Positions 17,946 to 27,533 of a stretch of 64,000 bases of DNA are shown here, piece after piece (position 1 is the stretch's first letter; every line of letters begins with the position of its first letter). Source of the DNA: Porphyromonas sp. COT-290 OH3588 (GTDB lineage: Bacteria; Bacteroidota; Bacteroidia; Bacteroidales; Porphyromonadaceae); contig NZ_JRFC01000014.1 of NCBI RefSeq assembly GCF_000769075.1, forward strand, positions 2,023 to 66,022, written 5' to 3'. The notes beneath the pieces are model-generated. The model did no database searches, was not told the DNA's origin, and worked only from the letters and a program-made list of their open reading frames with translations. The translations under genes were made by a program, and so were the position numbers.

Positions 17946-19757
17946 CTAGGGAATCAGCACTTTATAGGTTCTCTTGCCAACCTGTACAACATACTGACCC
18001 GTAGGCAAAGGCAGGCTATTCTTGCCCTCTGCGGACATGAGGCTAACCACTTCCATACCCTCTAGACCATACACACGTACAAGCTGTGCCTCCGACATGG
18101 TCAGGTGAAGCATACCTCTACTCAAAGAAATAGATACAGCCCGATCATTGATAGCGTCTAGACCAACAGTCCCTCCCATGAAGCTGAAAGTAATCTTCTT
18201 ATCCTTCTCTGTGATACCCGTAATTGGCTTACCCAGATATTCGCCCGTATATAGTACAGAGGCGGGGGAAGACTGATCGGTAAACTCAGTCTTATTGAGA
18301 GGACCAGGGAATAGGTCTTCCTCCTCGGTCATGTAAGAGGGACTATTATCTGCAGTGACAATCTGATAGTGAGGATATTCGACTGTACCTGTTCGATTGA
18401 CGGCATTGAGCTCCCAGAGCGACTTGGAGTAGTCCACATGAGTGATCATCAAACCATGGCCGGGAATATGTGCGTCCCAGCCAGTCTTCTGTCTATTCTC
18501 CAGCAAGAAGTACTCATTAGGATTTTTGTCTGAGTATATGATGCAAGCCTGATTGTGGGTATTGATAGGGTCGAGCGTTACAAGCTCTGGGTTGGTAAGC
18601 TGCTTGGGCTCGAGCCAACCGACAAACATACGCTCATAAGAGGTATAGCCTGCTGGAGTATTGGCGTTGTTGTTGTACGAGCCACGGTCCATAAGGCTCC
18701 ATGTGCCCACACCATAGTTACCCATGAAGACTGCAGCTGTGTCGTAGAAGTCGGGCAATCCGAAGCAATGCGTAAACTCGTGGCAGAAAGTCCCAATGCC
18801 ATCTAGGTTGCGGCCTACAGCCCCTCTGAGCTCCGAGGTGCAAGCATAGCGCTCTACAGCAAGATCCCCGAGTTTAACGCCCTTGTAGCCTGCCTCCGTC
18901 ATGGTCCAAGCATGTGCCCAAATAGCGGCACTAGGGCCACCCTGAGCCTCGTTGTAGCCAGCATATATGACGAAAACTAGGTCAATAATGCCGTCCTTGT
19001 CATTATCATACTCGGAGAAATCCATCCCCCCCCTCTTGGTAAGTAGCTCACAAGCCTCTTTGATCAGCTCGGCAGCTTTGGCATCGTGGCCCGTGAGGCT
19101 TCTCTGCCCATAGTAGGCCATAGGGCGGGATACAGTGATTGGCTCAGTAACATCGAATATGGGAGTAAACTGGCCATGAGATTGGTCTGAGAAGTAATCA
19201 CGAGCACTACCCGTGGCACCACCCTCCTTGTAGCCCTTCTCGTTCATCTGTGCTGTGATGCGCTTCTGGGGGTCTTTTACCTTAAATTTAAGGTCACTAT
19301 ACTCTACTAGGAGGATCAACCCCTTGGGGCTCCCCTTGGTAGGGAACTTATCTCTCGCTGCATGCTCACGCAGAGGGCTTGCCTCTCGTTTTTGATAGAC
19401 GGCTGCCCTAAAGTCCAGAGCAGACAAAGAACTCAAGAATATGCACTCCTCCTTGGTTCTATCTTCTGGATCACGAGCGATGAAAGCAGAAGATGAGATA
19501 TTGTGCCCATCGGAGAGGGTCGCATACTTGAGGTAACCATCAGTGTCCTCAAAAAGCATAAACCCATCAGTCGTAGTATGATAGTTGAAGTGCTCATCAC
19601 CCTGCAAAACGATGGTAACCGTAGAGCCATCGGGTTGAGTAAAGAGGCGGATGACTCGATCTGCGGGAGCAGACGATACGATCCCCTGCGCTACAATGAG
19701 CGACATAGCACCTAGTAGAGTTTTTCGAGCTACTCGGCGTAAGAAGTTTGTCTTCAT
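17946..19757 (-). CDS. Secreted M6-family metalloprotease with T9SS sorting domain
   Basis: Zinc endopeptidase of the M6 (immune inhibitor A) family, 603 residues. It has a signal peptide (about 1-30), a prodomain, and a catalytic domain with 'DNDKDGIIDLVFVIYAGYNE' (about 251-270), a typical M6 calcium-site strand, and the zinc motif 'HEFTHCFGLPDFYD' (326-339) with His326, Glu327, His330 and the following Asp336. The last ~75 residues ('VRVYGLEGMEVVSLMS ... LPTGQYVVQVGKRTYKVLI') form a T9SS type A sorting domain, so the protease should be exported through the T9SS that includes PorZ and anchored at or released from the cell surface. It is transcribed alone. Substrates are unknown; nutrient peptide supply or host-protein attack is likely for the group. 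Confidence 0.9.
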   Translation of the reverse strand: MKTNFLRRVARKTLLGAMSLIVAQGIVSSAPADRVIRLFTQPDGSTVTIVLQGDEHFNYHTTTDGFMLFEDTDGYLKYATLSDGHNISSSAFIARDPEDRTKEECIFLSSLSALDFRAAVYQKREASPLREHAARDKFPTKGSPKGLILLVEYSDLKFKVKDPQKRITAQMNEKGYKEGGATGSARDYFSDQSHGQFTPIFDVTEPITVSRPMAYYGQRSLTGHDAKAAELIKEACELLTKRGGMDFSEYDNDKDGIIDLVFVIYAGYNEAQGGPSAAIWAHAWTMTEAGYKGVKLGDLAVERYACTSELRGAVGRNLDGIGTFCHEFTHCFGLPDFYDTAAVFMGNYGVGTWSLMDRGSYNNNANTPAGYTSYERMFVGWLEPKQLTNPELVTLDPINTHNQACIIYSDKNPNEYFLLENRQKTGWDAHIPGHGLMITHVDYSKSLWELNAVNRTGTVEYPHYQIVTADNSPSYMTEEEDLFPGPLNKTEFTDQSSPASVLYTGEYLGKPITGITEKDKKITFSFMGGTVGLDAINDRAVSISLSRGMLHLTMSEAQLVRVYGLEGMEVVSLMSAEGKNSLPLPTGQYVVQVGKRTYKVLIP

Positions 19758-19788
19758 AAATCTAAGCTTTAACGTAAGAAAGAATAGG

Positions 19789-19828
19789 AAAGGGGCTGTG
19801 ACACAACATGAATCTCTGCACAGCCCCC
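19789..19828 (-). terminator. Terminator after the Omp28-like gene
   Basis: GGGGCTGTG (19792-19800) pairs with CACAGCCCC (19819-19827). Read on the minus strand the stem is followed by TTTCCTATTCTTTC. It lies downstream of the stop at 19957. Confidence 0.6.
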
Positions 19829-19956
19829 ATAGAGTATCCCAGCATACACCCGAATGCTACTGCCCCAAAGCTAATATCTAAGCTAGTACCGGACCAGCAC
19901 CCCAAGCCAAGTAGCATTTGATGTGTGGTAACACATCCGCAAACCTTGATAGGTCT

Positions 19957-21888
19957 TTATTTGACAAGTAGTCTATGAGCAGTAGTAGTACGTCCATTAG
20001 AGATCTGCACAACATACTGTCCCGCTGCTAGATGCTTGGGAGAGAAACGCAGGCCTGAGAGATTGTAGACCGCCACTATGTCGAAGCCCTCTGGTACCTG
20101 CACAGCATCTGAGGCATACCACACCTTGGGCTCAGCCATAGGCAGGAGCACATCGCTACTATCGCTACTCATTACCTTAAACTCATCAACATTGTGTACT
20201 CTGAGCTGATCGTACTTGCCTCCATAGTTGTTTACGAAAGCAACGATGCGCAGATGCTGCTTATTCCACTCATCTTTGAGCTTGATACTAAAATCCTTGC
20301 GATAAGTGTAGTTGCTCACATCTAGCCTATCTCCCCATGCCGAAGACGATAGGACCGCACGTACCACACCATTCTGAATGTACTCGGCCTTACCTGTCTG
20401 GGTAGTAGACTTGATTGAGTCCTCGACCAGCATAACCGTCAGGTGCGGATCCTTGGTAAATGGGAGTTCGTTGGCAGCAGACTCACCCTCGATCGTCACA
20501 TCAAGCACATTGGTATCTTGATTGAGTTTTACCTTACCCTTGACCGATATAGTAGCAGGGAACGAAAGACCTAGCCGAATAATCCTATCAACAAAAGACT
20601 CGCTATTGAGGAAATAGGCAGGCCCCTTCTCCACGTCGAAATAGGGGTATATATCCCTATTAACAGCGATCGCAGGCAAGAAGGTTCTCCCCCCCTCAAA
20701 GAAGAGTTTATAGGCATCAACGTATGGTAGAGCATAGGCATCTTCATAGATGTGATGCTTGATCCAAACTGCGTCTTTAGTCTTATTAATCGAAATGGTA
20801 TAGAGCGAGTCTGCGACAGGCATCGAGTGATGCGACTCTGCGGTGAACTGCTCGAAGAGTACCTTCTTGGACATCAACTCACGCCCCTCCTTGAGCACGA
20901 AAACATGTTTGGGGAGCATATTATCCTTGACATCCTTGTCCTCTCCTCCATTAACAGAGAGCACAGAGAAATCGATCTTGTGGTTACCCTCCTTAGGGTA
21001 GCGAATACCCTTCATATTAATCCGCATCTCCAAGCCCGTAGGCACATCTATATTATCCACAATCAGCTTCTGGAACTCTACGCCACCAGACTTGGCAGAG
21101 AGCGTAACCTTCTTGACATTGTCTCTAGAATAGTTACGCATTAGGAAGAACGCCTCCGAAGGTGTGTTCTGCCTTACGAAGTCTGATGCGTCTAGTCGGC
21201 GGATCCCTACGTCGTTGAGCGGAAAATTGCTGCCCTTGATGTAGGCATACACGGGGAAGTTGTAGTCGGTTTCATCTCCGAATCGGTCGAATGGCGACCA
21301 CGTAGATCGATCCAAAAAGAAGTTTGCATTACTCTCTCTGAAGCCTCGCTCATAGCAAGCCTTAACGACTGGCATGACAGCATTGCTATAGCTGGCAACC
21401 ATGCCAATATAGAGGGGAGTATCCTTCTCAATTGTGATCTCTCGATTTAGGGCTATGGTATTCCACGAGTCCACCTTGACATCTGGCACAGTCTGACTGT
21501 GCATATAGGTAGCGGGATCTGCATGTAGGTCTTTGGTCACAAAGACCCTCATCGAACCCATAGTGCTGGGGCTAGAGGCGTGATAGAATACGATATCGGT
21601 GAGCTTATTGCCAACATACTTATTGAGGATATCTCCCTTGAGCAGTACAGCCGCACCATAGTCAATAGGACCTCCATGCATCTGTAGGGTAAATGATCTA
21701 TCCACTCTATCCGTGGCATAACCGACACGCAGTTTATCGTCCTCGGCACGTAGCTCACTCTTGCCTGCACGCAGCTGCGTATCATTAATTTCCGATTTGC
21801 CTAGGACGAAGCGTCCTAGATCTTGAGCAAGCCCTAGATTTGAAGAGAAGGCTAGAAGAGCCGACAAAAGTAGAAGTTTCTTTCTCAT
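19957..21888 (-). CDS. T9SS cargo with Omp28-like region
   Basis: Secreted protein of 643 residues. A signal peptide (1-21, cleavage after LGLAQ) precedes a beta-rich half; a segment starting at about residue 343, 'VLFEQFTAESHHSMPVADSL', has the form of the Omp28 family start (VLLEEFTGxxCxxCP), but both cysteines of that motif are absent here. The following 'NKTKDAVWIKHHIYEDAYA' and 'FLPAIAVNRD' agree with Omp28 architecture. The C-terminal ~75 residues ('EGFDIVAVYNLSGLRFSPKH ... AGQYVVQISNGRTTTAHRLL') form a T9SS sorting domain. It lies between two other T9SS cargo genes on the same strand, with its own terminator. Function is unknown; an adhesin or surface receptor role is a guess. Confidence 0.75.
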   Translation of the reverse strand: MRKKLLLLSALLAFSSNLGLAQDLGRFVLGKSEINDTQLRAGKSELRAEDDKLRVGYATDRVDRSFTLQMHGGPIDYGAAVLLKGDILNKYVGNKLTDIVFYHASSPSTMGSMRVFVTKDLHADPATYMHSQTVPDVKVDSWNTIALNREITIEKDTPLYIGMVASYSNAVMPVVKACYERGFRESNANFFLDRSTWSPFDRFGDETDYNFPVYAYIKGSNFPLNDVGIRRLDASDFVRQNTPSEAFFLMRNYSRDNVKKVTLSAKSGGVEFQKLIVDNIDVPTGLEMRINMKGIRYPKEGNHKIDFSVLSVNGGEDKDVKDNMLPKHVFVLKEGRELMSKKVLFEQFTAESHHSMPVADSLYTISINKTKDAVWIKHHIYEDAYALPYVDAYKLFFEGGRTFLPAIAVNRDIYPYFDVEKGPAYFLNSESFVDRIIRLGLSFPATISVKGKVKLNQDTNVLDVTIEGESAANELPFTKDPHLTVMLVEDSIKSTTQTGKAEYIQNGVVRAVLSSSAWGDRLDVSNYTYRKDFSIKLKDEWNKQHLRIVAFVNNYGGKYDQLRVHNVDEFKVMSSDSSDVLLPMAEPKVWYASDAVQVPEGFDIVAVYNLSGLRFSPKHLAAGQYVVQISNGRTTTAHRLLVK

Positions 21889-21907
21889 GAGTTTCTATAG
21901 ATAAATA

Positions 21908-21938
21908 TCAGAGGATAGAGCAGTGCTCTATCCTCTGA
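21908..21938 (-). terminator. Terminator after the 1084-residue surface protein gene
   Basis: A 15-bp perfect inverted repeat (TCAGAGGATAGAGCA at 21908-21922 and its complement at 21924-21938). On the minus strand it is followed by TATTTAT. It lies 16 bases after the stop of the upstream gene. Confidence 0.75.
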
Positions 21939-21953
21939 CCGAAATATGAATCG

Positions 21954-24900
21954 TTATTGATTGACGTGGAGCTTAACTCTAGCAATAGTACCATCTGCAC
22001 CATGTACGACAGCGACATAGTGACCTTGAGCAAGTGAACCCAAATCGACCTCATCGCTATCAGTGGCAACAGCCTTATCAAGCACAAGGCGACCAGCTAG
22101 GTCATAGACACGTACTGCACGAGCGTTGAAGCCACCTAGCAGCAGAGTTCTGCGTACTGCATCGTAGGAGATAGGCGATGCTACCAAGACTTCCTGAACG
22201 CTGCCGGGTTCTCCTTCGACTTGGGCAGCCAATCGAAGCTGAGGTACCCACTCAAGGAGCAGTACAGATCTGAGGGTAGGAGCGGCAGGATTTAGTCTAG
22301 ATTTATTATCCATATAGCGCACAGACCGCAAGACACCACTTCCCTTACCGAAGATAGCATACTGGGCAGGGAAAATATTGTCGGAAGTTCGTGCTTCCTT
22401 CCATACCTGCACACAGAGGTGCTTACCCTTCTTGTACTGAAAAGGGGTCTGGAAATCAAACTCTAGACGACCGACACCATTCTTGATCGTAATATGGCCA
22501 TCGTAGACAAGTGTCATCGTAGCAGGATCAACACAAGCCTCTTGGGGGCTAAGCCCTGCAAGGTCTGGGTTATCAACATTGCCTAGGTAGATCTTGACGG
22601 GGGTTGGGGTATTGACTGCGACACCCCCGACGTAGTCGTAGGCTAGACGAGAGATAGTAGCATCGTTATTGAATCCAAGCTCTTCGGCGGGGTAAATAGT
22701 CTGCCCTGTAGAGTAGTGCCTCATGAAACTAATAGGCATAGTGGTTTCACGTGCTATTACGTCGTCAGTGATCAGATGGCTCCAAGGCATCGTGCCAGAC
22801 TTGAGTACCTTGACGTCGAGAGTCTGTGAGCGATTGTTGCTTCTCTCACCGTCACCAGAGAGTACTACCTCGGCAGCGATGCGCATCTTGCCAGACTTGC
22901 CCTTGGGCGTGTACTTAACGATGCAATCTACCGTTTCTTTGGACTTAACGGTAGGCACCTCCGTTAGCTCCGCTACTACCGTAGTTTGATCTCCGTTCAT
23001 CTCGAGCAGGCGCACCTTGTATGCACTTTGTGGTTCTGTCCCTTCGTTCAAGATCCTAACGACAACCTTGTTTTGGGTTTCATTGATGATCTCGGAGAGC
23101 TCAAAATCCTTCACCGCCAAATCCTTCTCGTATAGTCGCTTGACTGTAACACCCTGCACACAGAAGAGATCTCTCACATCTGCACTACCGATGCTCGTAC
23201 AGTGGATACCAACATTATAGACACCGTCCTCCTCGATATCAGCTACCACAACCTCTGTCCTGATATCTTGAGCCAAGGACATCGTATAGTACTCAAACTT
23301 CTTGAGCTGCTTCTGAGCTTGAGGGCTGGTACCCTTGCCGATATTGATCGAGAAGTCGTGGATCGTATTGGCGACCTCGAGCTGTATCTTGGTAATGATC
23401 TCGTAGCGACCACGCAATAGAGAGAGTTTGGGAGAGAAGAGCCAGTCGTCGGACTTCCTTTGGTAACCAGCGGGATCAAGCGCCATACGCTCAAAAACGG
23501 GTGCTCCACCGCCACTATAGACAAAGCGTTTGCCGTCCTCGTTAGCATCAAGATCTGACCAACTCTCACCATCTCGGTATGTCTTGAAGTCGGTTGAGTA
23601 AGGCACTTTGTAGGCCTCACCTGCCACGATCTTCTCTGTTTCTAGAGGCACACCATTGCCAATAGTATTCTTGGGCGTAACAATATAGGAATAAGCCATC
23701 ACGAAGCCTAGCCTAGAGTCCTTGTAAGTAGTAGTCTTGAGGTTGGTAGCCACCACTTTCTTGTCAGGCATACGAGTGATGGTGTAGGTCACCTCTTCGG
23801 GCTTAATGAAGCCATCATGTGCCCCCTTGGCTGGCGCACTCCAAGAGATCTCGATATCAGCACCTTGCTTCTGTGCGCTTAAGTTCTGTACAACTCCGGG
23901 AACGTCTACACCAGTGTAGCAACGAATGCTATCAATGACACCCTTACCCTGAGCATTCTCCGCAGTCACATAGTAAGTATGTACCCCAGAGGTTGAGTTG
24001 GGGTCTGTCCACTCCATTTCATCCCCAACCTTGGTACTGGAGGTAATCTCGCCAACGACATTATCCCTCTTATCGCGTGCTATCGTGATCTTCGTTATCG
24101 ACGATAGAGGCTTCCTATCCCAAGTGGTGGCTGGGTTCCTCCAAGCAAGCACAGCCTTGCCGTGATCACCTTTCTTATAAGTAGCTTGTAGCCCCTGTAC
24201 ACGTGCGGGAGCCTTGCGATCCTTTGCCGTTTCGTATGGGATATATAAGCCTGTAATAACATCGCCATACCCTACCGAACCATAGCTCTTGTGCTCACCG
24301 GTATCAGGATTAATCTTGTAGACATACTGGAAACCCGACTTATCGGCACCAAGCCAATAAAAATCTCCAGTAGTGTGGTCTACCTCTGCAGTATGTGTAT
24401 AGTAGGGGACAATCGCAAAGCCATTCCTTTTGATCTCATGCCTTGTGCCTGCAATCTCCTTGAAACCATTGCTAGCGTCCAGCTTAAGAAACTCAGATGC
24501 CACGTATTCCCCCTTAGAGTTAGGTCTAGCCACAATTACGTTTAGGTTACCATCATAATCACTAGCGGCAGCCCAAACATAGAACTCGAGGTCTTGTTGC
24601 TTGGTATATGCTCCGGTTTCAGTATTGATGGAGTACACTGTAGAATAGGCTTTTTTGTCCTCACGATTACTGCGAGCTATCCCCCAACACTTATTATTCT
24701 TATGGTCATAAGTCATGTCGTAGATGACTGGCCAGTCTTTATACTCTTGCGAAGTATGGTCATAGCTCCGGAGCACTTTCACAGCCCCCGTCTGGGTGTC
24801 TATCTCCACGAAACGTGCTGGACGAATCTCGTAGGTGTACAAAATCGTCATATACCCAACGTACTTCTTACCCGTGTAAGCACCACAGTGTATCACTTTG

Positions 24901-25208
24901 ATTTTAAATTCATTTAAGGGATCCACGGGTCCAAGCCGATGTATATCGGTAGGCTTATTGGGCGATAGGCGAACGATGCTGGGAGCGGTAGACTTATCTT
25001 CGAAAGTTGCCCCGAAGAAAGTCACCCCCTTGGAGCTGCTACCATTGTCCCACACAAAGCCTAGAGGGGGGTCTTGGGCTTCCGAGGCAGTGCTCTCTAC
25101 TAACAGTGGAGATTTGCCTTTCTCTGGGCGAGTGCTCTCTGCCCGAGCAGAGCCAAAGCTCACTAAGGAGCCTAACAAAGACAAACAGAGTAAAATTTTC
25201 CTTTTCAT
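21954..25208 (-). CDS. Large T9SS-exported adhesin-like surface protein
   Basis: A 1084-residue secreted protein. After a signal peptide (1-23, ending SARA) there is a beta-propeller-like region (about 45-340) with strands such as 'TGAYTKQQDLEFYVWAAASD' and 'HTAEVDHTTGDFYWLGADKS'. Two fibronectin type III-like domains follow (about 345-440 'PARVQGLQATYKKGDHGKAV' and 441-535 'PGVVQNLSAQKQGADIEISW'), then a cleaved-adhesin/choice-of-anchor J-like domain (about 540-700, 'VPYSTDFKTYRDGESWSDLD' and 'DDWLFSPKLSL'), further beta-sandwich regions, and a T9SS sorting domain at the end ('VRVYDLAGRLVLDKAV ... LAQGHYVAVVHGADG'). The domain set resembles Porphyromonas surface proteins with adhesin domains such as those of gingipains and hemagglutinins. 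No catalytic motif was seen. Confidence 0.8.
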   Translation of the reverse strand: MKRKILLCLSLLGSLVSFGSARAESTRPEKGKSPLLVESTASEAQDPPLGFVWDNGSSSKGVTFFGATFEDKSTAPSIVRLSPNKPTDIHRLGPVDPLNEFKIKVIHCGAYTGKKYVGYMTILYTYEIRPARFVEIDTQTGAVKVLRSYDHTSQEYKDWPVIYDMTYDHKNNKCWGIARSNREDKKAYSTVYSINTETGAYTKQQDLEFYVWAAASDYDGNLNVIVARPNSKGEYVASEFLKLDASNGFKEIAGTRHEIKRNGFAIVPYYTHTAEVDHTTGDFYWLGADKSGFQYVYKINPDTGEHKSYGSVGYGDVITGLYIPYETAKDRKAPARVQGLQATYKKGDHGKAVLAWRNPATTWDRKPLSSITKITIARDKRDNVVGEITSSTKVGDEMEWTDPNSTSGVHTYYVTAENAQGKGVIDSIRCYTGVDVPGVVQNLSAQKQGADIEISWSAPAKGAHDGFIKPEEVTYTITRMPDKKVVATNLKTTTYKDSRLGFVMAYSYIVTPKNTIGNGVPLETEKIVAGEAYKVPYSTDFKTYRDGESWSDLDANEDGKRFVYSGGGAPVFERMALDPAGYQRKSDDWLFSPKLSLLRGRYEIITKIQLEVANTIHDFSINIGKGTSPQAQKQLKKFEYYTMSLAQDIRTEVVVADIEEDGVYNVGIHCTSIGSADVRDLFCVQGVTVKRLYEKDLAVKDFELSEIINETQNKVVVRILNEGTEPQSAYKVRLLEMNGDQTTVVAELTEVPTVKSKETVDCIVKYTPKGKSGKMRIAAEVVLSGDGERSNNRSQTLDVKVLKSGTMPWSHLITDDVIARETTMPISFMRHYSTGQTIYPAEELGFNNDATISRLAYDYVGGVAVNTPTPVKIYLGNVDNPDLAGLSPQEACVDPATMTLVYDGHITIKNGVGRLEFDFQTPFQYKKGKHLCVQVWKEARTSDNIFPAQYAIFGKGSGVLRSVRYMDNKSRLNPAAPTLRSVLLLEWVPQLRLAAQVEGEPGSVQEVLVASPISYDAVRRTLLLGGFNARAVRVYDLAGRLVLDKAVATDSDEVDLGSLAQGHYVAVVHGADGTIARVKLHVNQ

Positions 25209-25682
25209 GCTTGTTTTTATTAATATTAAACATACGACAAAACCTCATTGGTTAAGTCCACGACAAATCATTTTCCTTATTCTTGAGCACTAGATCTATG
25301 CGCTCGGACAATTAAGCTCGGTGCGCAGCAATCACTTCTATTTTATGGATTAAATCTGGCGTAGGGTCTTACCTACGGCACTATACCAAGGTTACAAAAA
25401 CTCTCCCCTATGTGGCAACATTAAACTCCTACCCCCCCCTATATAATAGGCATCTGCAAAATGAATCCCCCTACAAGCCAGCTTGAAACAAAGATAAGCA
25501 AAAATAAAATGGTCTATATTTTAATAACCATCTCACTCCCAGAAAATGAATCGAAGGGACTATATAGCCAGCAGTCCACCGATAATCCTAACCCGATAGT
25601 ATAAACGAATTGTTAATATTCTATAAACAATTAACCTGTGTTTAGGATAGACAAATAAGGGTTGCGGGAAAGTTTAGACGAA
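25209..25682. other. Intergenic DNA upstream of the surface-protein gene
   Basis: About 470 bp of A/T-rich DNA between the surface-protein gene (minus) and repeat copy B. I see no open frame with family features, no matching TAnnTTTG on the minus strand near the gene, and only a minor hairpin around 25360-25377. It probably holds the surface-protein promoter, which I could not place. Confidence 0.4.
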
Positions 25683-26010
25683 ATCAATGGGAAGATCTAG
25701 AAGCGTTGTAGGGCCAATCTCGGACAATATACCCACCAATCGTCTAGGATTGATGGGAAGAAAATCCTTTGAGTGGGCATCAAAGGCTCCAGATCAGCCA
25801 AAAGGATCTTCATAGATATCTAAAAACCAAATCATTAGAAAATATCCAATTTAAGCGACTCTTCGCACTCGCCCGAGTGATATACCCAAAATACAGCTGC
25901 ACTCGATCTAGGGCCTCCTAGGGGGCAAATATGAGGTCTATCCTTTTTGCCCCAAGCTCGGAGGGGTCGCCCCAACAACATTCTGAAAACTGAGCCAGAA
26001 TATAAATTCT
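25683..26010 (+). repeat. Dispersed intergenic repeat, copy B
   Basis: Second copy of the ~330-bp element. ATCAATGGGAAGATCT (25683-25698), GATTGATGGGAAGAAA (25748-25763), a block at 25911-25939 centred on CTAGGGGGCAAATA, CCCCAAGCTC at 25950, and ACATTCTGAAAA at about 25978 occur in the same order and almost the same spacing as copy A: 228 against 229 bases between the first and third blocks. The central 120 bases are A/T-rich and diverged. It ends about 90 bases before thyA and points at it. Confidence 0.8.
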
Positions 26011-26054
26011 ACCTGCCTAATCTAGTCCCTACATACATAGTCGTGATATTAGCC

Positions 26055-26062
26055 TATCTTTG
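26055..26062 (+). promoter_or_regulatory. Candidate -7 element of thyA
   Basis: TATCTTTG matches TAnnTTTG, 37 bases before the thyA ATG at 26099. No TTTG sits 19-21 bases upstream. The position argues that an in-frame upstream codon at 26060 is not the start. Confidence 0.45.
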
Positions 26063-26098
26063 TTCCCAGTATTAACGAAACAAAAGACACGGAAATCA

Positions 26099-26893
26099 AT
26101 GAAGCAATATCTTGATTTGCTGGCGCATATCCTAGATCAGGGGCAGACCAAAGGCGATCGGACTGGCACTGGCACGATCAGCACCTTCGGCTACCAGATG
26201 CGTTTTGATCTAGCCAAAGGATTTCCGCTACTGACCACCAAGAAGCTGCACCTCAAGAGTATCATCTATGAGCTACTATGGTTCCTCAGAGGAGATACCA
26301 ATGTAGGCTATCTGCAGGAGCGAGGGGTACGTATCTGGAATGAGTGGGCAGACGCAAATGGAGATCTAGGGCCCGTCTATGGGGCACAGTGGAGGTCTTG
26401 GCCAGACTATCGAGGCGGAACCATAGATCAGATTAAGCAGGTCATCGAGGAGATCAAGCACAACCCCGATAGCCGCAGGCTAATGATCTCGGCTTGGAAT
26501 GTGGCACAGATAGACGACATGGCTCTGGCCCCATGCCACTGCTTGATGCAGTTCTACGTAAGAGATGGGCGCCTAAGCCTACAGCTCTACCAACGTAGCG
26601 CCGATGTCTTCCTTGGCGTCCCCTTCAACGTAGCTTCATATGCCTTACTGCTGATGATGATTGCCCAAGTCACGGGGCTCGAGGCAGGCGAGTTTGTACA
26701 TACCTTTGGCGATGTGCATATCTACCTCAACCACCTAGATCAGGTCAAGACGCAGCTCTCTAGAGAGCCTCGTAACCTACCTCGTATGTGGATCAACCCC
26801 GAGATACAGGATATTGACAGTTTCAGCTTCGAGGACTTTAGGCTAGAGGGTTATGATCCTCATGCACATATCGCAGCCACGGTATCAGTCTAG
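26099..26893 (+). CDS. thyA: Thymidylate synthase
   Basis: Makes dTMP from dUMP using 5,10-methylene-tetrahydrofolate, leaving dihydrofolate that the next gene product recycles. With the start at 26099 the protein is 264 residues, the length of E. coli ThyA, and the catalytic Cys of '[12 protein letters not shown]' falls at residue 146 as in E. coli. Other family motifs are '[20 protein letters not shown]', '[15 protein letters not shown]', the phosphate-binding '[12 protein letters not shown]' and '[20 protein letters not shown]'. folA starts 56 bases downstream, presumably in the same transcript. Confidence 0.97.
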   Translation: MKQYLDLLAHILDQGQTKGDRTGTGTISTFGYQMRFDLAKGFPLLTTKKLHLKSIIYELLWFLRGDTNVGYLQERGVRIWNEWADANGDLGPVYGAQWRSWPDYRGGTIDQIKQVIEEIKHNPDSRRLMISAWNVAQIDDMALAPCHCLMQFYVRDGRLSLQLYQRSADVFLGVPFNVASYALLLMMIAQVTGLEAGEFVHTFGDVHIYLNHLDQVKTQLSREPRNLPRMWINPEIQDIDSFSFEDFRLEGYDPHAHIAATVSV

Positions 26894-26949
26894 ATCTACT
26901 CCCGTACGCAACTTCTCCCCGCCCCTACCCCAACCAACCATTGAGCTCT

Positions 26950-27444
26950 ATGACACTATCCATAGTAGTCGCGATGGCTCTAGACCGAGCTATCGGACGC
27001 AACAATGATTTGCTCTGGCGCTTGCCCGCAGACCTCAAACGCTTCAAGTCACTTACCACTGGGCATAGCATCTTGATGGGTCGACGCACATGGGAATCCC
27101 TCCCCAATGGCGCCCTCCCCAATAGGCGCAACATCGTCATTAGCCGAAGCCTCAAGGAGGCCCCCGGAGCAGAGCTATTCGGCAGTGTGGAGGAAGCTCT
27201 AGAAGCCGTAGGCAACCAAGAAGAGGTCTTCGTCATAGGCGGAGGCGAGATCTATCGTCAGCTAGTCAAGCGAGCCGATAGGCTATACCTAACCCTCGTA
27301 GAGGCCGAGTACCCCGATGCTGACACCTTCTTCCCCGAGATAGACTGGGCGGAGTGGCAGTCCCTGTACGAAGAAGTGTACCCTGCTGACGACAAAAATC
27401 CATTGGCGAGCAAATACTACGTCCTATCTCGAGCCGAGAGATAG
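26950..27444 (+). CDS. folA: Dihydrofolate reductase
   Basis: NADPH-dependent reductase that regenerates tetrahydrofolate, the target of trimethoprim. From ATG 26950 the 164-residue product reads '[20 protein letters not shown]', then '[20 protein letters not shown]' with the acidic residue of the folate site, '[10 protein letters not shown]' for NADPH, and '[14 protein letters not shown]' near residue 95. The TTG nine bases earlier is less likely. It directly follows thyA, the classical functional pairing. Confidence 0.96.
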   Translation: MTLSIVVAMALDRAIGRNNDLLWRLPADLKRFKSLTTGHSILMGRRTWESLPNGALPNRRNIVISRSLKEAPGAELFGSVEEALEAVGNQEEVFVIGGGEIYRQLVKRADRLYLTLVEAEYPDADTFFPEIDWAEWQSLYEEVYPADDKNPLASKYYVLSRAER

Positions 27445-27450
27445 AGCGAT

Positions 27451-27482
27451 ATTGGCTAAATGAGCCGAATTGCCGAACTTTG
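27451..27482 (+). promoter_or_regulatory. Candidate imperfect promoter of hisS
   Basis: ATTG (27451-27454), 20 bases, then GAACTTTG (27475-27482): one mismatch in each half of the TTTG/TAnnTTTG consensus but exact spacing. It would place transcription start about 45 bases before the hisS ATG at 27534, which supports that start over an in-frame codon at 27480. Confidence 0.4.
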
Positions 27483-27533
27483 TACTCGGCAAACAATAAT
27501 ACAGACGGAGGATCACTCTCCCCAAAAGATAAT

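Noticed and set aside
17946-25208. A secreted-protein genomic island
   Set aside because: No integrase, tRNA junction or flanking direct repeats are seen; codon and stop use match the neighbours, so gene gain cannot be claimed.
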